DNA from: Bog-950 sp046329515
Lineage (GTDB): Bacteria > Bacteroidota > Bacteroidia > Chitinophagales > LD1
DNA: 64,000 nt
Assembly (NCBI GenBank): GCA_046329515.1
Contig: JAXLUM010000003.1
Span: forward strand, 124,001-188,000
Direction of reading: 5' to 3'
Shown: positions 8,671-18,364 of the stretch, one piece after another
How positions within the stretch are numbered: the stretch's first letter is position 1
Layout of the letters: each line of letters opens with the position of its first letter
Translations under genes and position numbers: made by a program
Notes under the pieces: generated by a model
Databases searched by the model: none
The model's input: the letters and a program-made list of their open reading frames with translations, nothing else
What the model was told of the DNA's origin: nothing

Positions 8671-11271
8671 TTAATTCGCCTTCACTATTTTTTTGCAGAC
8701 CGACTTTTTGCCGTTTTGCAGGCGCACAATATAGGCGCCCTGTTTTAATGCAGAGATGTTTATGTTTTCCGTTGGCTTGCTTAATTGGTAAACGGCCACT
8801 TTTTCGCCTTCCATGTTAAACAGTTCGGCACTGGTGAATGAGGAAGCTGAACTTATGGTTAGTGTATTGATTGCAGGATTCGGAAACAAGGAAACGGATT
8901 CAGCAGCATTTAAGTTTTGTATGGCTATAACGGTGGTATCCTGGGTGGTGGTGTCTTTTACGATTTGCACGCCCAACGAATCAAGAGGGTAGGTGAGGAT
9001 AGAGCGGCCATAGGTGCCTGCCACCAATTGCCGCATTGGTGCATTAAAGCATAATTCAAACACAGGCACCAAAGGCATGTTTATTCCCAAGCGCTGCCAA
9101 TCATTACCTCCATCCAAAGTAACAAACACACCACCATCTGATGCGGCAAAAATCACACTGTCGTTACCGGGTAAAATCAGCAAATCATTAATAGCCACCT
9201 GCGGTAAATTTCCTGAAATATCTATCCATGTTGAGCCACGGTTGAGCGACTTGTGAACGTGTGGAATCAGTTCATCGGAGCGGTAACCGGAATGACTTAC
9301 AAAAACAGTGTTGCTATCATTAGGCGAGGCTTTAACGCTGGTTACATATCTATCAGGCAAACCGGCGCTAATATTTACCCAGGTTGCACAATCGTTATCA
9401 CTTCGCCAAACATTGCCATCTGAAGTGCCAACGTAAATAAGCCGGTCGTCTTTTTTGGCATTGTCCAGCGAGGTGATAACATTAAATGATTGTCCCGAGG
9501 CATTGCCAAGTACATTGCCGTCCGTTAGGTCAGCACTTACCTTCTGCCAAAAATCAGTTGGCGCATTGGTCATTTTATAAACGTAGTTTGTACCTGCATA
9601 CATGCGCTTGGGGTCAGAAGCATTCATGATGTATGGAAAGTCCCAATTAAAGCGGTCGGATAAATCGAAGCCCGAGGTAAGGTCATAAAAGTTCACTCCT
9701 CCATCATCGGTGTAAACTATAGCACCCCATTGTGTTTCGCAGAAGTAGATGTTGGGGTTGGTGGGATGAAAAATCATGCGGAAACCATCGCCGCCGAAAA
9801 TGCGTTGCCAGTTTATAAAGTTGTCGCTGTTGCCGCGGGAGCTGCCATTGTCCTGCGCGCCGCCGTAGTAAAACATAGTATCGTGCGGGTTAGCAGTTAC
9901 CCTGTAAAATTGTGTGTTGGGTATGTTCTCAACGTCCGTATAACTCAGGCCAAGGTCCGTGGTTTTATAAAGGCCGCCATCTGTAGCCAGCAGGAATGTA
10001 CTTGAATCAATAAAAGCAAGGTCATGTTTATCGGCATGCACTTCATAAGTCCACCATGTAGGGTCGGCCTGCTCCCAGAATAAACTCTGGGGAGTAAACA
10101 CCGAAGTTTTGTAAAGCTGAATACCTCCGACGAACACGTCCTGGTCGTTCCAGGGGTTTACCTTAATAAGCCCGAAATACCAACCAAAGTAATAACCATT
10201 GCTGCCATAAAGTTGGTCTTGTATATTGAAAACATCTAAAGTTACCCAGGTGCTACCACCATTTGCTGATATGTAAATTCCCTTTAACCCTTTAGACGTA
10301 TCTACCACGCAGGCATACATTTTGTTTGGATCCTGTGAACTTATATCCAGGCTTATGCGGCCATTTAGCTGCTGTTTAAAAGGCGTGTTTAGTATGCTCC
10401 ATGTAGCACCGCCGTCGGTAGTTTTCCAAAGCTGGCTTTGCAGGCCGCTGTTTACGTTTTCCGTGTTGCTGCGTATGCTGTTCCAGCTTGCTGCATATAG
10501 TGTTTGCGGGTTTTGTGGGTTAATAAGCAAATCGGTGCAACCTGCTTCATCTGATGCTACAAGTACACGTTGCCAGTTCATTCCTCCATCAAGAGATTTA
10601 TAAACACCGCGCAAACTATCGCGCTTAAAAGGTGAGCCCATTGCCGCTGCGTAAAGCTCATTAGTATTTTGCGGGTTGACTACAATTTTAGAAATGACGC
10701 CCTGCTGCTGCAAGCCTGCACTTAACCAATGCTCGCCACCATCAGTACTGCGATAAACACCATTACCGTTAAAGGTGTAACGCACCATATTCCTATCTCC
10801 GGTGCCGGCGTATAAAGTGTCAGGATGCTGGGGGTCAAAAACTATGCAGGATAGCGCCAGGAAAGATTGGTCGTCAAATACAGGATGCCAGTTTTGTCCG
10901 CCATCTGTTGTTTTAAAAATACCACCTGCGGCATTACCTACCAGTATAATATTATGGTTAACGGGGTGAACGGCTACGCAGTTAATGCGGCCTCCTATAT
11001 TGCCCGGGCCCTGCTCGGTCCATAATGCGTTAAAGTTGGCTGAGCGCGATGAGGGGTTCATGTTCGCCTTTATTTGCAGCAGTGCATTTTTATATGCGGC
11101 ATTATCAAACACTGTATCAGGGTACATCCGTTGCTGAATGAAATGCTCGTAAGGCTCGGAAAGTTGGCGACTTTCGTTTTCCTCTTTTTCTTTTTGCTGA
11201 AAAGGCGACCAGGAAAAAAGGAGCAACGAGAGGGCCAGCAAAGCAGTAAAGCCAAAGAGGTAGGTTTTCAT
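8671..11271 (-). CDS. Secreted BNR/VPS10-type beta-propeller protein with T9SS type A sorting domain
   Basis: An 866-residue exported protein. It starts with a signal peptide (MKTYLFGFTALLALSLLLFSW), then carries many repeats of the Asp-box kind, seen as KTTDGGQNWHPV, RSTDGGEHWLSA, KSLDGGMNWQRV and KTTDGGATWSIL. These form one or two beta-propellers like those of sialidases and VPS10 proteins. No sialidase catalytic residues were identified, so it may be a binding or scaffold protein. The last about 75 residues, from SLFPNPAINTLTIS to AYIVRLQNGKK, are a T9SS type A sorting domain, which predicts outer-membrane export and cell-surface attachment or release. Confidence 0.85.
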   Translation of the reverse strand: MKTYLFGFTALLALSLLLFSWSPFQQKEKEENESRQLSEPYEHFIQQRMYPDTVFDNAAYKNALLQIKANMNPSSRSANFNALWTEQGPGNIGGRINCVAVHPVNHNIILVGNAAGGIFKTTDGGQNWHPVFDDQSFLALSCIVFDPQHPDTLYAGTGDRNMVRYTFNGNGVYRSTDGGEHWLSAGLQQQGVISKIVVNPQNTNELYAAAMGSPFKRDSLRGVYKSLDGGMNWQRVLVASDEAGCTDLLINPQNPQTLYAASWNSIRSNTENVNSGLQSQLWKTTDGGATWSILNTPFKQQLNGRISLDISSQDPNKMYACVVDTSKGLKGIYISANGGSTWVTLDVFNIQDQLYGSNGYYFGWYFGLIKVNPWNDQDVFVGGIQLYKTSVFTPQSLFWEQADPTWWTYEVHADKHDLAFIDSSTFLLATDGGLYKTTDLGLSYTDVENIPNTQFYRVTANPHDTMFYYGGAQDNGSSRGNSDNFINWQRIFGGDGFRMIFHPTNPNIYFCETQWGAIVYTDDGGVNFYDLTSGFDLSDRFNWDFPYIMNASDPKRMYAGTNYVYKMTNAPTDFWQKVSADLTDGNVLGNASGQSFNVITSLDNAKKDDRLIYVGTSDGNVWRSDNDCATWVNISAGLPDRYVTSVKASPNDSNTVFVSHSGYRSDELIPHVHKSLNRGSTWIDISGNLPQVAINDLLILPGNDSVIFAASDGGVFVTLDGGNDWQRLGINMPLVPVFELCFNAPMRQLVAGTYGRSILTYPLDSLGVQIVKDTTTQDTTVIAIQNLNAAESVSLFPNPAINTLTISSASSFTSAELFNMEGEKVAVYQLSKPTENINISALKQGAYIVRLQNGKKSVCKKIVKAN

Positions 11272-11362
11272 ACGTATGTATCGTTCCTTAAAGGACGGTA
11301 TTTTTTGCAGAAAACAGAAACCTGCTGTGTTTGTTTAGTTTTGGCGTAACTAAAAACAAGCT

Positions 11363-11821
11363 ATGTATAACGTTTTGCTTGTAACCCATTCTTACCTGCG
11401 GTGGTTGGTGCTGGCCGCCTTAGTGCTCTCGCTTATACGTGCGTACCGGGGTTGGTTGGGTAATAAAGCCTTTACACCTTTTGATAATACTGTGCGTCAT
11501 GTTACTGCCACTATTTGCCATGTGCAGTTAATTGTCGCCTTGCTACTTTATTATGTTAGCCCGCTTGTTACCTACTTCTGGCAGAATTATAAAGCAGAAG
11601 TGCATGAGCGCAGCATACGCTACTTTGCAATGGAGCATAGCACTACGATGCTTGTTTCCATTGTGCTTATAACCATAGGTTCAGTATTGGCTAAGAGAAA
11701 AGAAAGTGATACAGCAAAGTTTAAAACCATAGCCATTTGGTATACCATTGGCTTTGTGCTGATTTTTGCATCGGTGCCCTGGCCGTTTTCACCAATGGCA
11801 GCGCGCCCTTACTTTAGATAG
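11363..11821 (+). CDS. Small four-helix membrane protein
   Basis: A 152-residue protein with four hydrophobic helices (about residues 10-28, 48-68, 90-110 and 126-142). His residues in or near the helices (THSYLRW, CHVQL, MEHSTTM) are spaced somewhat like haem b ligands, and relatives in Bacteroidota are often labelled cytochrome B, but no firm motif supports haem binding. It is a lone plus-strand gene, diverging from the BNR protein and converging on the MFS gene, whose stop it overlaps by 8 bp. The function is unknown. Confidence 0.7.
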   Translation: MYNVLLVTHSYLRWLVLAALVLSLIRAYRGWLGNKAFTPFDNTVRHVTATICHVQLIVALLLYYVSPLVTYFWQNYKAEVHERSIRYFAMEHSTTMLVSIVLITIGSVLAKRKESDTAKFKTIAIWYTIGFVLIFASVPWPFSPMAARPYFR

Positions 11822-13046
11822 TTTCTTTTTGCTTGCGCTCGTAAGCTTTAATAAGCGCATAATACCAGGCCACACCAACAATGTATAAGGCCACGGTAAT
11901 AAATATAATGTTGGAGTAAGCCACACCGGCCTCGCGTAAAACGGAGAACATTTTGGCGCTGGCAAACCAACAGCCACTCCATATAGAAGCATTAATGGCA
12001 GAAATCATTTCGCGGTTGCGTTCACCCACATAGTTTAAGGTTAATTCACTGGTCATGGGGCCTGCCATGTTCATTAATGGTTGGCGCAAGGTAAAAGTTA
12101 CCGCTGCCACCATTAAACCGAAGGATGTATGGTTATACCACTCTGTAGTAGCCATAGTAAACAACAGAATTACGGCTAATGACTGCATAAGTGTGATTGC
12201 AATTTGATAGCCAAAGCGGCGCTTAATCTCCGGTATAAGTAAGGCAGTAATGGCAACAAGAGTAAAAGCAAAGGAGTTCATTAATGAAAAGGAAGGCGCC
12301 TGCATGCCATGCACATCATGAAAGAAGAGGTTGATTACGGGAATAGTGAAACCGGCACCGAGCGCGATAATAAAGGTTGGAACTACAGCACGTAAAATCA
12401 GGGTCCAATCATAATCGGTATGAATGTTACCTAAAGGCACGCGGGTTCCAAGGTTTTCATTTTTAGGCAGGCGCTTAATAAAGTAAATACCGCAAAGGCC
12501 CATGGCAGAATAAAAGATGAGCAGCGTTTCCGTAGAAAAGAAGTGATGTATTTGTGGCAGCAGATAGCTTAACACGCCCACAAAAATGGTGGTAAAGTTG
12601 CCTGCCGAAAAAAACAGGGCAATACTTTCTGTTTCGTGCTCCTTACTTCCGTTAAGCAGTATATAAGGCATTACCAGTATTTGTAGTAAGGAAAAGCTTA
12701 TACCCCATAAGGCCATAAGTATTCGTATAAGCTCACTATTGTGGGTGTGTATGGCAAAGATGAGCAACAGGGCAACTAAAGGGGAGGATATAGCACCGGC
12801 AAGCATAAATGGCTTCAGGCGTTTCCCTTTTGCAAACAAGGCTAAGGGTACTGAGCAAAGCAGCACTGTCATATACCGGTTACCTACCATGCTGGCTATT
12901 TCAAAGTCCTTAAAGCCACGGTCAAGCATTAAGTAGTTAAGCAAAAGCGTAAAGGCGGAGTTGATGAGCTGCAAAAACACATCGGCCATCATTAAAAAAA
13001 TGATGATGCGCGGAATGCCCAGGTATTTATTGGCAATGTGCTTCAT
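11814..13046 (-). CDS. MFS transporter
   Basis: A 410-residue protein with about 12 hydrophobic spans in two halves and a charged central loop (KRLPKNENLGTRVPLG), the layout of a major facilitator. The substrate cannot be read from the sequence. Its ATG overlaps the miaA stop by 4 bp (ATGA), so the two genes are translationally coupled even though their roles are not obviously related. Confidence 0.82.
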   Translation of the reverse strand: MKHIANKYLGIPRIIIFLMMADVFLQLINSAFTLLLNYLMLDRGFKDFEIASMVGNRYMTVLLCSVPLALFAKGKRLKPFMLAGAISSPLVALLLIFAIHTHNSELIRILMALWGISFSLLQILVMPYILLNGSKEHETESIALFFSAGNFTTIFVGVLSYLLPQIHHFFSTETLLIFYSAMGLCGIYFIKRLPKNENLGTRVPLGNIHTDYDWTLILRAVVPTFIIALGAGFTIPVINLFFHDVHGMQAPSFSLMNSFAFTLVAITALLIPEIKRRFGYQIAITLMQSLAVILLFTMATTEWYNHTSFGLMVAAVTFTLRQPLMNMAGPMTSELTLNYVGERNREMISAINASIWSGCWFASAKMFSVLREAGVAYSNIIFITVALYIVGVAWYYALIKAYERKQKETI

Positions 13047-13975
13047 TGCAGTTGAGTATCAATATAACGCTCTATTTCTTCGCGCTGTGTGGGTTGAAAC
13101 CACTTTATTCCGTCATCCTTGCGGAACCAGGTCATTTGCCGCTTGGCGTAGTTGCGGGTGTTTTGCTTTATAAGCGCTACCGCCTCTTCCAGCGATAATT
13201 TGTCTTCTATAAAATCAAACAGCTCCGTATAGCCAACGGTGTTGAGGGTATGTAGTTTTTTATGCAGGTAAAGGTTTTTGGCTTCTTCTAATAAACCGGC
13301 TTCCATCATTTCATCTACACGTTTATTTATGCGCTCGTATAATTGTTCGCGGGGCAGGCTAAGTCCGATTTTAATACACTGAAAGGGGCGCTCTGCTTTT
13401 TTACCAATGCGCTGCTCGCTGTATTTTTTGCCGGTGGTGTAAATAATTTCTAAGGCCCGCTTTAAACGTACGGGGTTCTTTTTATCTACCACGGCAAAGT
13501 ATTCGGGGTCCAGGCGTTCTACTTCTTCCTGAAGCCACTCCAGGCTTTTTTCGTTCAGCAGTTTGCGCACTACCCAAAGCTGGTTATCGTCAGGCTTATG
13601 CATTTGGTCGAAACCGCTGCATACGGCATTAATGAATAAGCCTGAGCCACCCACCATTACTGCTACGTTATGTGATTGGTAGTAGCCCTCCAGAAAATCC
13701 AGCACTTCAAATTCGTATTTGCCCGCGCTGTAGCTTTTGTTGTGTATAGAAATATTGTTGATGAAATGATGAGGCACTTCGCGTAGTTCTTGCTCTGTAG
13801 GCTTTGCAGTGCCGATGTTCATTTCGCGGTAAAACTGGCGCGAGTCCGCAGAGATTATCTCTGCGCTGTAACGCTTTGCTAATTCAATAGACAATGCGGT
13901 TTTACCTATGGCCGTGGGGCCACAAATAACAATAAGGTATTTAGAAGATTGCTTCTCAGCAGTAAGGTTCTCCAT
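13043..13975 (-). CDS. miaA: tRNA dimethylallyltransferase
   Basis: A 310-residue enzyme that adds a dimethylallyl group to N6 of A37 in tRNAs reading codons that begin with U. The P-loop CGPTAIGKTALS is near residue 18; SADSRQFYREMNIGTAKP follows and contains the conserved DSRQ; GGSGLFINA is the next signature; and TVGYTELFDFI and RNYAKRQMTWFRKD close the family pattern. Length and order match bacterial MiaA. It lies 8 bp downstream of a tRNA nucleotidyltransferase-type gene, forming a tRNA-maturation pair, and overlaps the MFS gene by 4 bp. Confidence 0.95.
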   Translation of the reverse strand: MENLTAEKQSSKYLIVICGPTAIGKTALSIELAKRYSAEIISADSRQFYREMNIGTAKPTEQELREVPHHFINNISIHNKSYSAGKYEFEVLDFLEGYYQSHNVAVMVGGSGLFINAVCSGFDQMHKPDDNQLWVVRKLLNEKSLEWLQEEVERLDPEYFAVVDKKNPVRLKRALEIIYTTGKKYSEQRIGKKAERPFQCIKIGLSLPREQLYERINKRVDEMMEAGLLEEAKNLYLHKKLHTLNTVGYTELFDFIEDKLSLEEAVALIKQNTRNYAKRQMTWFRKDDGIKWFQPTQREEIERYIDTQLQ

Positions 13976-13983
13976 AGTAAGTT

Positions 13984-15408
13984 TTATTTACTTACCTTTT
14001 TCAAGCCCATTTCGGCACCCATTTGAAGCATCATTGCATGGGCTTCCTCGTAATCGTTCCGGATTTTTCCGTCCAGTATAGCTTCTTTAATTGCTTCCTT
14101 GATGATTCCAATTTCTCGGCCAGGTCCTATACCGAATACTTCCATTATCATTTCGCCGGTAACCGGTGGTTGGAAATTGCGCACCCGGTCTTTCTCTTCC
14201 ACCTCTTTCAATTTCTCGCGCACTAACTCAAACTTGGTTAAGTAGCGCTTTACCTTTTCACGGTTCTTTGAGGTTATGTCTGCCTCGCATAACATCAGCA
14301 GGCTTTCAATATCATCGCCTGCCTCAAACAATAAGCGGCGCAAAGCGGAATCGGAAATTTCTTCCTTGGTTAAGGCAATAGGGCGCAGGTGCAGGTAAAC
14401 CATCTTCTGCACAAACTTCATTTCAGGGCCTAAGGGCAATTTCAAATGCTTGAAAATGCGCGGCACCCATTTACTGCCCAGCACCTCGTGGCCGTGAAAA
14501 GTCCAACCCTCGCCGGGCACAAAACGCTTTGTAGGTGGCTTGGCAATATCGTGCAGAATAGCCGCCCAACGCAGCCAAAGGTCACGCGTAGTTTTGGTTA
14601 TGTTATCCAACACCTGAAGGGTGTGGTAGAAGTTATCTTTGTGTCCTTTGCCTTCGTAGTTTTCTACCCCTTTCAATTTCTGCATTTCGGGGAGGATGAT
14701 TTCCAGCAAGCCGCATTCTTCTAACAAAATAAAACCGGTTGAAGGCTTATTAGCCAGGATGATTTTATTGAGTTCGTCGGTTATTCTTTCCTGCGAAATA
14801 ATTTTAATGCGATCCTTATTGCGCTTAATGGCATCAAAGGTTTCGGGCAGTATGGTAAAACCCAATTGGGTAGCGAAACGGATAGCGCGCATCATGCGTA
14901 AAGGGTCGTCGCTAAACGTAATATCGGGGTTAAGGGGGGTGCGGATGATTTTAGCCTCTAAATCCTGCAGGCCGCCAAAGGGGTCAATCAGTTGACCAAA
15001 CGAATTTTGGTTAAGTGAAACGGCTAAGGCATTAATGGTAAAATCGCGGCGGTTTTGGTCGTCTTCCAGTGTGCCGTTTTCTACCACGGGTTTGCGGCTG
15101 TTGCGTTCGTAGCTTTCTTTACGGGCGCCTACAAATTCAAGGTCTAAATCCTGCCATTTAAAGTGTGCCGTACCGAAGTTTTTAAATACTACTACCTGCA
15201 AATCGGGATTAACTTTTTCTGCCGCTTTTTGGGCCAGTTCAATACCGCTGCCTACACACACAAAGTCAATATCCTTACACGGGCGGTTTAACAGCTGGTC
15301 GCGCACATAGCCGCCCACGGCATAGGTTTCCAGCTTTAATTCTGAAGCGGCCTCTGCAATTTTTCCGAAAACAGGATTAGTAAGATTTATTTTAATCTGG
15401 TGATTCAC
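13984..15408 (-). CDS. CCA-adding-type tRNA nucleotidyltransferase with HD domain
   Basis: A 474-residue class II polyA polymerase/CCA-adding family protein. AVGGYVRDQLLNRPCKDIDF near residue 30 carries the GG...DxD nucleotidyltransferase motif; RRDFTINALA and DPLRMMRAIRFATQLGF are the next conserved blocks. An HD domain follows (WAAILHDIAKPPTKR, near residue 275). It probably adds or repairs the tRNA 3' CCA; the one tRNA gene in this window does not encode CCA, which fits a need for the enzyme. A poly(A) polymerase role cannot be excluded from motifs alone. Confidence 0.9.
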   Translation of the reverse strand: MNHQIKINLTNPVFGKIAEAASELKLETYAVGGYVRDQLLNRPCKDIDFVCVGSGIELAQKAAEKVNPDLQVVVFKNFGTAHFKWQDLDLEFVGARKESYERNSRKPVVENGTLEDDQNRRDFTINALAVSLNQNSFGQLIDPFGGLQDLEAKIIRTPLNPDITFSDDPLRMMRAIRFATQLGFTILPETFDAIKRNKDRIKIISQERITDELNKIILANKPSTGFILLEECGLLEIILPEMQKLKGVENYEGKGHKDNFYHTLQVLDNITKTTRDLWLRWAAILHDIAKPPTKRFVPGEGWTFHGHEVLGSKWVPRIFKHLKLPLGPEMKFVQKMVYLHLRPIALTKEEISDSALRRLLFEAGDDIESLLMLCEADITSKNREKVKRYLTKFELVREKLKEVEEKDRVRNFQPPVTGEMIMEVFGIGPGREIGIIKEAIKEAILDGKIRNDYEEAHAMMLQMGAEMGLKKVSK

Positions 15409-15463
15409 AATACAATAAACTAGGGCTCAAAAATAAACAAGAACACAAAAGGGGAGTAGGAAC

Positions 15464-15493
15464 AAAAAAAGAGCCCCGCATTAAGCGAGGCCC
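15464..15493 (-). terminator. Rho-independent terminator after the cold-shock gene
   Basis: Read on the minus strand, a GC-rich hairpin (arms GCCTCGC and GCGGGGC around TTAAT) is followed by a run of seven T. It lies 26 bp past the cold-shock stop codon. Confidence 0.75.
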
Positions 15494-15518
15494 GGGAAAA
15501 TTTTGTATCAATCAGCGG

Positions 15519-15713
15519 TTACGCTAAAGTAACGTTAACTGCGTTTAATCCTTTTTTTCCGTCCTGAAGTTCGAATGTAACTTCGTCTCCTTCCTTAATC
15601 GATTTAACGGCAAGGCCTGAAACGTGTACGAAATACTCTTTATCAGAGTCGTTGTCCTTAATAAAGCCGAAGCCTTTGGTTGTGTTGAAAAACTTTACTT
15701 TTCCTGTTAACAT
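15519..15713 (-). CDS. Cold-shock domain protein (CspA family)
   Basis: A 64-residue single cold-shock domain. GKVKFFNTTKGFGFI holds RNP1 (KGFGFI), and EYFVHVSGL holds RNP2 (YFVHV, near residue 27). Such proteins bind single-stranded RNA and DNA and act as RNA chaperones, and some are cold-induced; whether this copy is cannot be told. It is monocistronic, with its own terminator and a probable promoter. Confidence 0.93.
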   Translation of the reverse strand: MLTGKVKFFNTTKGFGFIKDNDSDKEYFVHVSGLAVKSIKEGDEVTFELQDGKKGLNAVNVTLA

Positions 15714-15738
15714 AAAAATTTTGATTTTGTATTACCTG

Positions 15739-15746
15739 CAAATATA
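15739..15746 (-). promoter_or_regulatory. Bacteroidota -7 promoter box for the cold-shock gene
   Basis: On the minus strand this reads TATATTTG, an exact match to the Bacteroidota sigma factor consensus TAnnTTTG, 25 bp upstream of the cold-shock ATG. No convincing -33 TTTG box lies at the usual distance. Confidence 0.45.
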
Positions 15747-15900
15747 ACTTTTTCCACAAAAGCGAGCAGATAAAGTGCCGGGGGGCGGTTTTACCCGGCA
15801 AAAAGGGCAGTTTCCGGCTATGGGAGTAGGCTTAAGCTGATATATGATGTTGCTTCTGTGCGGCTACCTAAAAACCATGATATTTGTAATTGAGTAGGTT

Positions 15901-18114
15901 ATGCAGCAGGTAAGGAGTTCGGAAACAGTAAAGCGCACATTCCCGGTATTGGGCATGAGTTGCGCCTCGTGCGCGGTTAATAGTGAAAGCATGGTAAAGA
16001 GCCTGGAAGGAGTGGTGAATGCGGCTGTAAGCTTTGGCAATAATTCTTTACTGGTGGAGTATTTACCTGCCCTGGTTAGCCCGCAGCAAATGAAGCGGGC
16101 TTTACAAAGCATAGGCTACGACCTGATTATTGAGGAAAAAAATGCGGGCGGCATGCAACAGGAAGCGCACGAAAAGTATTACGCCGAATTAAAACGCAAA
16201 ACCATACTGGCCGCCGTATTAACGACCCCAATGCTGGGGGCTATGTTTTTTATGCACCTAAGCTGGATGAACTATGTGCTAATGGCCTTAGCTACCCCGG
16301 TAGTTTTTTGGTTGGGCGGGCAGTTTTTCAGCAATGCTATTAAGCAGGCCAAACACGGCAATGCTACTATGGATACGCTGGTAGCCTTAAGCACGGCTAT
16401 TGCTTACTTCTATTCTGCTTTTGTTACGTTTTTTCCACATGTATTAATGGTAAACGGTAAGCATGCCGATGTTTATTTTGAAAGCGCTGCGTTTATTATA
16501 ACGTTTATATTGTTGGGCCGCCTGCTTGAGGAAGGCGCAAAGTCTAAAACATCTACCGCATTAAAAAAACTGATTGGACTGCAGCCAAAGGAAGTTACCC
16601 TATTGGAGTTTGGCTTTGAAGAAAAGAAGGTAGCGGTGGACCAACTACGCATAGCGGATATACTATTGGTAAAGCCCGGAGAAAAGATTGCTGTTGACGG
16701 AACAATAGTGGATGGCAATAGTTTTGTTGATGAAAGCACCATAAGCGGGGAACCCATACCCGTTGAAAAGCAAAAAGGCGATAAGGTTTTTGCGGGAACC
16801 CTAAACCAAAACGGCAGCTTTAAGTTAAGGGCTGATAAAGTGGGCGCGAATACCGTATTGGCGCAAATAATTAAAGTGGTAGGGGAAGCGCAGGGCAGCA
16901 AAGCCCCTGTGCAGAAAATGGTAGATAAGGTGGCGGGCATTTTTGTGCCTGTTGTTGCGGGCCTGGCTATACTAAGTTTTGTGGTATGGTTACTAATAGG
17001 CGGCGAAAACGCTTTTGCCCATGCCCTGCTTGCTTTAATAACCGTCCTGGTAATTGCCTGCCCCTGTGCATTAGGCCTTGCCACGCCTACCGCTATTATG
17101 GTGGGTATAGGTAAAGCAGCAGATGCGGGCATATTAATTAAGGATGCGGAAAGCCTTGAACTGGCTAAAAAGGTAAATGCTGTAGTGCTTGATAAAACGG
17201 GCACTATAACTGAAGGAAAGGCCGTAGTAAAAAGTGTAGAATGGCTTACTGAAACTGATAAAGAAAACTTAGCGAAGCTATTGCTGGGCATAGAGATGCA
17301 AAGTGCGCATCCGTTGGCTGAAGCGGTGGTGCGCTATTTAAAACCGCAGTTTAAGGGAAGTGGTATAGAGGTACAATTGCAGAACTTAACGGGCCGCGGT
17401 GTGCGCGCTGTGGTAAATGAGGCTGTGTATTATGTAGGCAATAAAAAACTGTTAAGCGATAATGGTATTGCTGTACCGGAAGGTACCGAAGATAAGGGTG
17501 CAGACACTGTGTTCTATTTTGCTGATGCTAAAAATGTGCTGGCTGTAATAAGCGTTACCGATAAGGTTAAGGAGAGTTCAAAAGAAGCTATTGCAAGCTT
17601 AATGCAAAGCGGTATAGAAGTGTATATGCTTACCGGCGACAACAGGGCAGCGGCTGCCGCTGTTGCCCAACAGGCAGGTATTACTAATTATAAAGCTGAA
17701 TTGTTACCGGCAGATAAATACCTTTTTATTAAGGAGCTGCAGGCGCAGGGAAAGAAGGTGGCTATGGTGGGCGATGGCATAAATGATACACAGGCACTGG
17801 CCCAGGCCGATGTGAGTATTGCTATGGGTAAGGGTAGCGATATTGCTATTGATGTAGCACGAATGACGATTGTTTCTAATGATTTACTAAAAATACCGCA
17901 AGCGTTGCGCCTTTCGCAAATGACGGTGAACACCATACGCCAGAATTTATTTTGGGCCTTTATTTATAACCTTATTGGTATACCTATCGCCGCGGGGGCT
18001 CTTTATCCTGTATTCGGGTTTATGCTTAACCCGGCTTTCGCTGGGGCGGCCATGGCCTTAAGTTCAGTTAGTGTAGTAAGCAACAGTTTGCGCCTGCGTA
18101 TGCAGAAGTTGTAA
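15901..18114 (+). CDS. copA: Copper-type P1B heavy-metal ATPase
   Basis: A 737-residue P1B ATPase. One N-terminal heavy-metal domain carries GMSCASC near residue 18. Eight membrane spans are expected, with the intramembrane metal motif CPCALGLATPT (CPC, near residue 387). DKTGTITEG is the phosphorylation motif, HPLAEAVV the nucleotide-contacting HP site, and GDGINDTQAL the hinge motif. The CPC plus CxxC pattern indicates Cu(I)/Ag(I) export from the cytosol. The CDGSH gene follows 29 bp downstream on the same strand. No copper-responsive regulator or chaperone gene lies beside it. Confidence 0.92.
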   Translation: MQQVRSSETVKRTFPVLGMSCASCAVNSESMVKSLEGVVNAAVSFGNNSLLVEYLPALVSPQQMKRALQSIGYDLIIEEKNAGGMQQEAHEKYYAELKRKTILAAVLTTPMLGAMFFMHLSWMNYVLMALATPVVFWLGGQFFSNAIKQAKHGNATMDTLVALSTAIAYFYSAFVTFFPHVLMVNGKHADVYFESAAFIITFILLGRLLEEGAKSKTSTALKKLIGLQPKEVTLLEFGFEEKKVAVDQLRIADILLVKPGEKIAVDGTIVDGNSFVDESTISGEPIPVEKQKGDKVFAGTLNQNGSFKLRADKVGANTVLAQIIKVVGEAQGSKAPVQKMVDKVAGIFVPVVAGLAILSFVVWLLIGGENAFAHALLALITVLVIACPCALGLATPTAIMVGIGKAADAGILIKDAESLELAKKVNAVVLDKTGTITEGKAVVKSVEWLTETDKENLAKLLLGIEMQSAHPLAEAVVRYLKPQFKGSGIEVQLQNLTGRGVRAVVNEAVYYVGNKKLLSDNGIAVPEGTEDKGADTVFYFADAKNVLAVISVTDKVKESSKEAIASLMQSGIEVYMLTGDNRAAAAAVAQQAGITNYKAELLPADKYLFIKELQAQGKKVAMVGDGINDTQALAQADVSIAMGKGSDIAIDVARMTIVSNDLLKIPQALRLSQMTVNTIRQNLFWAFIYNLIGIPIAAGALYPVFGFMLNPAFAGAAMALSSVSVVSNSLRLRMQKL

Positions 18115-18143
18115 TTGCTTAACTTTGCAGAAAGTAGTTTGCC

Positions 18144-18353
18144 ATGGAAGAGTTAGAAGTAGAAAAGAAAGATTACGCCACCATACAATTAAAGCCACGC
18201 GGGCCTGTAACTATTACGGGCAACTTTGAAGTAATACTGGAGGACGGAACAACAATGGAAAAGCGCGAGAAGCTTTCCATTTGCCGTTGCGGTATGAGCC
18301 AGAAAATGCCCATATGCGACGGAGCGCATAAGGCATTAGCTTCTGTTCTGTAA
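18144..18353 (+). CDS. CDGSH iron-sulfur domain protein
   Basis: A 69-residue protein whose CRCGMSQKMPICDGAH, near the C-terminus, matches the CDGSH pattern CxCx2(S/T)x3PxCDGxH and supplies the Cys3-His ligands of a redox-active [2Fe-2S] cluster. Bacterial members of this size are soluble and poorly characterised. It lies just after copA on the same strand, so it may be co-transcribed and linked to metal stress; that link is inference. Confidence 0.9.
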   Translation: MEELEVEKKDYATIQLKPRGPVTITGNFEVILEDGTTMEKREKLSICRCGMSQKMPICDGAHKALASVL

Positions 18354-18364
18354 CTTTTGAAAGA

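Noticed and set aside
15840..15900. Promoter of copA at GATATTTG
   Set aside because: The box differs from TAnnTTTG at its first base and no -33 box is in range.
16473..17291. 272-codon minus-strand open frame opposite copA
   Set aside because: The P-type ATPase motifs are on the plus strand; the opposite frame is a shadow of that composition.
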